DNA from: Campylobacterota bacterium
Lineage (GTDB): Bacteria > Campylobacterota > Campylobacteria > Campylobacterales > Sulfurovaceae
NCBI GenBank assembly: GCA_003646525.1
Contig: QMKU01000029.1
Location: 1 to 9,559 of the forward strand
Direction: 5' to 3'
DNA length: 9,559 nucleotides
Under the pieces are notes generated by a model. The model did no database searches. It saw only the letters and a list, made by a program, of their open reading frames with translations, and was not told where the DNA came from. Positions 6,341-9,559 of the stretch are shown in pieces. Positions within the stretch are counted from its first letter, which is position 1. Every line of letters starts with the position of its first letter. A program made the translations under genes and the position numbers.

Positions 6341-8209
6341 ATGTATTACATCATAAATCGAGACAACCAACTTATCGCAACGGACAATGACCTATTATTA
6401 TTATTGAAAATCAATAACTTGCAAGAGTTATTCACTAAAACAGCGAGCGGTAAACTCAGCTTTAAGGAATTAAACAAAGAGACGATAGAAATTGCTAGCG
6501 CAAACCACACAGTAACACTTACTCAAAACAGATACCCACTCTCGACAGTTGTGGGTGATTTGGTATTGGTTGAAGTTTCTGAAGCTCAAAAAGTATCTGA
6601 CAATGAAATTGCCTTTTCATCAAATACCAACAATGAAGACCTTGTCGTATTTGATACAAAACCAGAAAAAGCACCAGAAGAAAACAGAGAGAGCCTCTTT
6701 AAACTTGCTGCTGAACCAGAGGAAGAGAAAGAGGCAGGAATCAACCTTCTTGCTGATGAAGAGATCAAAGAAAGTCTCATTAAGCTTGTTATCGAACCGA
6801 AGGAAGAGAAAGAGACAGGAATCAATCTTCTTGTCAATGAAGATGAGAGTCTCATTAAACTTGTTGCTGAGCCAGAGGAAGAGGATGAGACAGGAATCAA
6901 CCTTCTTGCTGATGAAGAGATTGAAGAGAGTCTACCAACGGACGAAGAGGAAGAAGATGCTCTCATTAAATTTGTTGTTGAGCCCGAGGAAAAAGAAGAA
7001 GATGTAGGAATCAACCTTATCGCTGATGAGGAAGAAGAAGACTTTATTAAACTAGTTACTGAGCCAGAGGAGGATGAGGAAGAGGAAGAGGAAGAAGCAA
7101 GAATCAACCTTATCACCGATGAGGAAGAAGAAGACTTTATTAAACTAGTTACTGAGCCTGAAGAAGAGAAAGAGATAGAAATCAACTTTCTTGCCGATGA
7201 AGAAGAAGACTTTATCAAGCTAGTTGTTGAACCTGAAGAAGAAGAAGCAAGAATCAACCTTATCGCTGATGAGGAGGTTGAAGAAAATTTCTTGATAGAT
7301 GATGATGAAGAAGAAGAAGAAGACTTTATCAAACTGGTTACTGAGCCTGAAGAAAACAAGGAAGAAGAGGTCGGCAATACAATCAACCTCTTGCCTGATG
7401 AAAAAATTGACTTCTCGGAGCCTGCCAAAGAAACCATAGTACAAGAAGATGAAGATACCCTTCAACCTTCTGATGAAAACATTCCTATAGATATCGACAA
7501 GATCAGTAAAATGCTGGGTATATCTGAAGAAGATTACTCTAGTTTCCTTGATGAATTTATCGATAAAGCGATCGAAGAAGAAGCATCAATCAAAGATATA
7601 AATAACAGTAAACATCATGATGCTATAACCTCTCTACATAATCTTTCTCAAATGCTTCACCTCACTAGTTTTTCAGCTATTCTTGAAAGAGCAGAAAAAG
7701 CTTCTGGAGAGCAAAGAGAGAAAGCTATTGAATTATTTTACCATAACCTTACAAGCCTGACAGCACACCCTGTCAAATCTGAGATTGTCATGCCTGAACC
7801 AGAAAATATAGAAACAGAGTATGAAAATCAAATATGTGAGCTAATACTAGATGATGTAAGGCTAATACATTTTGACTTCCAGCCAAAACAAGCTTCTGAA
7901 GAGTTAGGCTTGCCTGTAGATTTGATTGAAGAGTTTGTACATGACTTCATTGATCAAGCGAACGAAGAGAAACAAACATTCATAGATGCCTGTAGAGAAG
8001 GTGATATCGATACTATACATAAAACAGGGCACAAACTTAAAGGTGCTGCGAGCAATCTGAGAATTGTACCTCTAGCAGATACCCTAGAAGAGATTCAATT
8101 CTGTGAAGATGATACACGCCTTGAACCATTATTTAAAAAATACTGGGGTCAGTTTTTGGGACTTGAGCAAACCATGAACAACATATCGTATCAACAAGGG
8201 GGAAAATAA
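6341..8209 (+). CDS. tandem HPt protein with acidic repeat array
   Basis: A 622-residue cytoplasmic protein with three parts. Residues 1-83 form a small globular domain (MYYIINRDNQLIATDND onward) that I do not recognise; it could be a reduced PAS-like fold. Residues 120-358 hold about eight copies of a roughly 30-residue repeat alternating IKLVxEPEEE and INLLADEEE, very rich in Glu and Asp and probably disordered or linear. Residues 383-620 are two HPt-like helical bundles that align with each other. The second has the intact phospho-acceptor motif HKLKG with His564. The first reads HNLSQ at His433, keeping the His but losing the Lys and Gly. HPt domains relay phosphate between receiver domains, so this is likely the phosphotransfer protein for the kinase 3 bp downstream. 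AAGGAG lies 9 bases before the ATG. The domain order is unusual, and the middle region is the odd part. HPt function is confident; the role of the repeats is unknown. Confidence 0.88.
   Translation: MYYIINRDNQLIATDNDLLLLLKINNLQELFTKTASGKLSFKELNKETIEIASANHTVTLTQNRYPLSTVVGDLVLVEVSEAQKVSDNEIAFSSNTNNEDLVVFDTKPEKAPEENRESLFKLAAEPEEEKEAGINLLADEEIKESLIKLVIEPKEEKETGINLLVNEDESLIKLVAEPEEEDETGINLLADEEIEESLPTDEEEEDALIKFVVEPEEKEEDVGINLIADEEEEDFIKLVTEPEEDEEEEEEEARINLITDEEEEDFIKLVTEPEEEKEIEINFLADEEEDFIKLVVEPEEEEARINLIADEEVEENFLIDDDEEEEEDFIKLVTEPEENKEEEVGNTINLLPDEKIDFSEPAKETIVQEDEDTLQPSDENIPIDIDKISKMLGISEEDYSSFLDEFIDKAIEEEASIKDINNSKHHDAITSLHNLSQMLHLTSFSAILERAEKASGEQREKAIELFYHNLTSLTAHPVKSEIVMPEPENIETEYENQICELILDDVRLIHFDFQPKQASEELGLPVDLIEEFVHDFIDQANEEKQTFIDACREGDIDTIHKTGHKLKGAASNLRIVPLADTLEEIQFCEDDTRLEPLFKKYWGQFLGLEQTMNNISYQQGGK
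6698..7414 (+). repeat. coding array of about eight acidic repeats
   Basis: In-frame repeats within the HPt gene, residues 120-358. Each unit starts with a hydrophobic cluster (FKLA, IKLV or IKFV), then EPEEE-type acid, then a second cluster (INLLADE, INLIADE or INFLADE) and more acid. Units vary from about 25 to 38 residues by changes in the length of the Glu/Asp runs. The DNA is correspondingly rich in GAA/GAG/GAT, which creates long spurious open frames on the other strand. Confidence 0.85.
7025..7158 (+). repeat. 41-bp perfect direct repeat inside the acidic array
   Basis: The 41 bases at 7025-7065 and 7118-7158 are identical, including synonymous positions, and are 93 bp (31 codons) apart and in frame. 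They encode DEEEEDFIKLVTEP in both copies. Identity at the DNA level marks this pair as a recent duplication within the older, diverged repeats. Confidence 0.85.

Positions 8210-9559
<1,350 letters not shown>

Noticed and set aside
6586..7437. 283-codon open frame on the minus strand, extremely serine-rich
   Set aside because: It lies opposite the Glu/Asp-rich repeat array. GAA, GAG and GAT triplets in the real frame read as serine and hydrophobic codons on the other strand, so it is a compositional artefact. The plus-strand open frame at 6549-7007 is explained the same way.

Overview
The window looks like a stretch of chromosome from a free-living, AT-rich Campylobacterota (epsilonproteobacterium), most like Sulfurovum or Sulfurimonas. 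This rests on the protein sequences read by eye: a NhaD-type antiporter, a small conserved protein directly before uvrC, an Aer/CetB-like single-PAS protein, and an HPt plus hybrid-type histidine kinase cluster. I recall uvrC, a small unknown gene and guaA also being neighbours in Campylobacter jejuni. No database search was possible. I see no mobile element, tRNA, rRNA or CRISPR array.

Left block (1-3447, minus strand): four tightly packed genes read right to left. They are a 43-residue lipoprotein with an LptM-like mature end, nadB (L-aspartate oxidase), nhaD (Na+/H+ antiporter) and the first 158 codons of guaA (GMP synthase, cut by the window edge). Gaps are 32 and 40 bp, and nhaD and guaA share a TAATG junction, so this is probably one operon mixing NAD synthesis, sodium/pH homeostasis and guanine nucleotide synthesis.

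Middle block (3418-5702, plus strand): a 150-residue DUF721/DciA-like protein and uvrC, joined by another TAATG overlap. The strand switch is unusual. The 5' coding ends of the lipoprotein gene and the DUF721-like gene overlap head to head by 30 bp. A TGCTATAAT extended -10 element ends six bases before the ATG of the DUF721-like gene, which predicts a leaderless transcript.

Right block (5911-9559, plus strand): after a 208-bp intergenic region with a candidate promoter and a hairpin comes a three-gene signalling operon. The first gene encodes a soluble Aer-type (probably FAD-binding) PAS protein. The second encodes a 622-residue protein with an unrecognised N-terminal domain, about eight copies of a roughly 30-residue acidic repeat and two tandem HPt domains, the first degenerate. 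The third encodes a membrane histidine kinase with a periplasmic NIT (nitrate/nitrite-sensing type) domain that runs off the window just after its phospho-acceptor His box. I infer a redox- and possibly nitrate/nitrite-responsive phosphorelay in which the repeat protein acts as phosphotransfer hub or scaffold. This is the most novel-looking part of the window.
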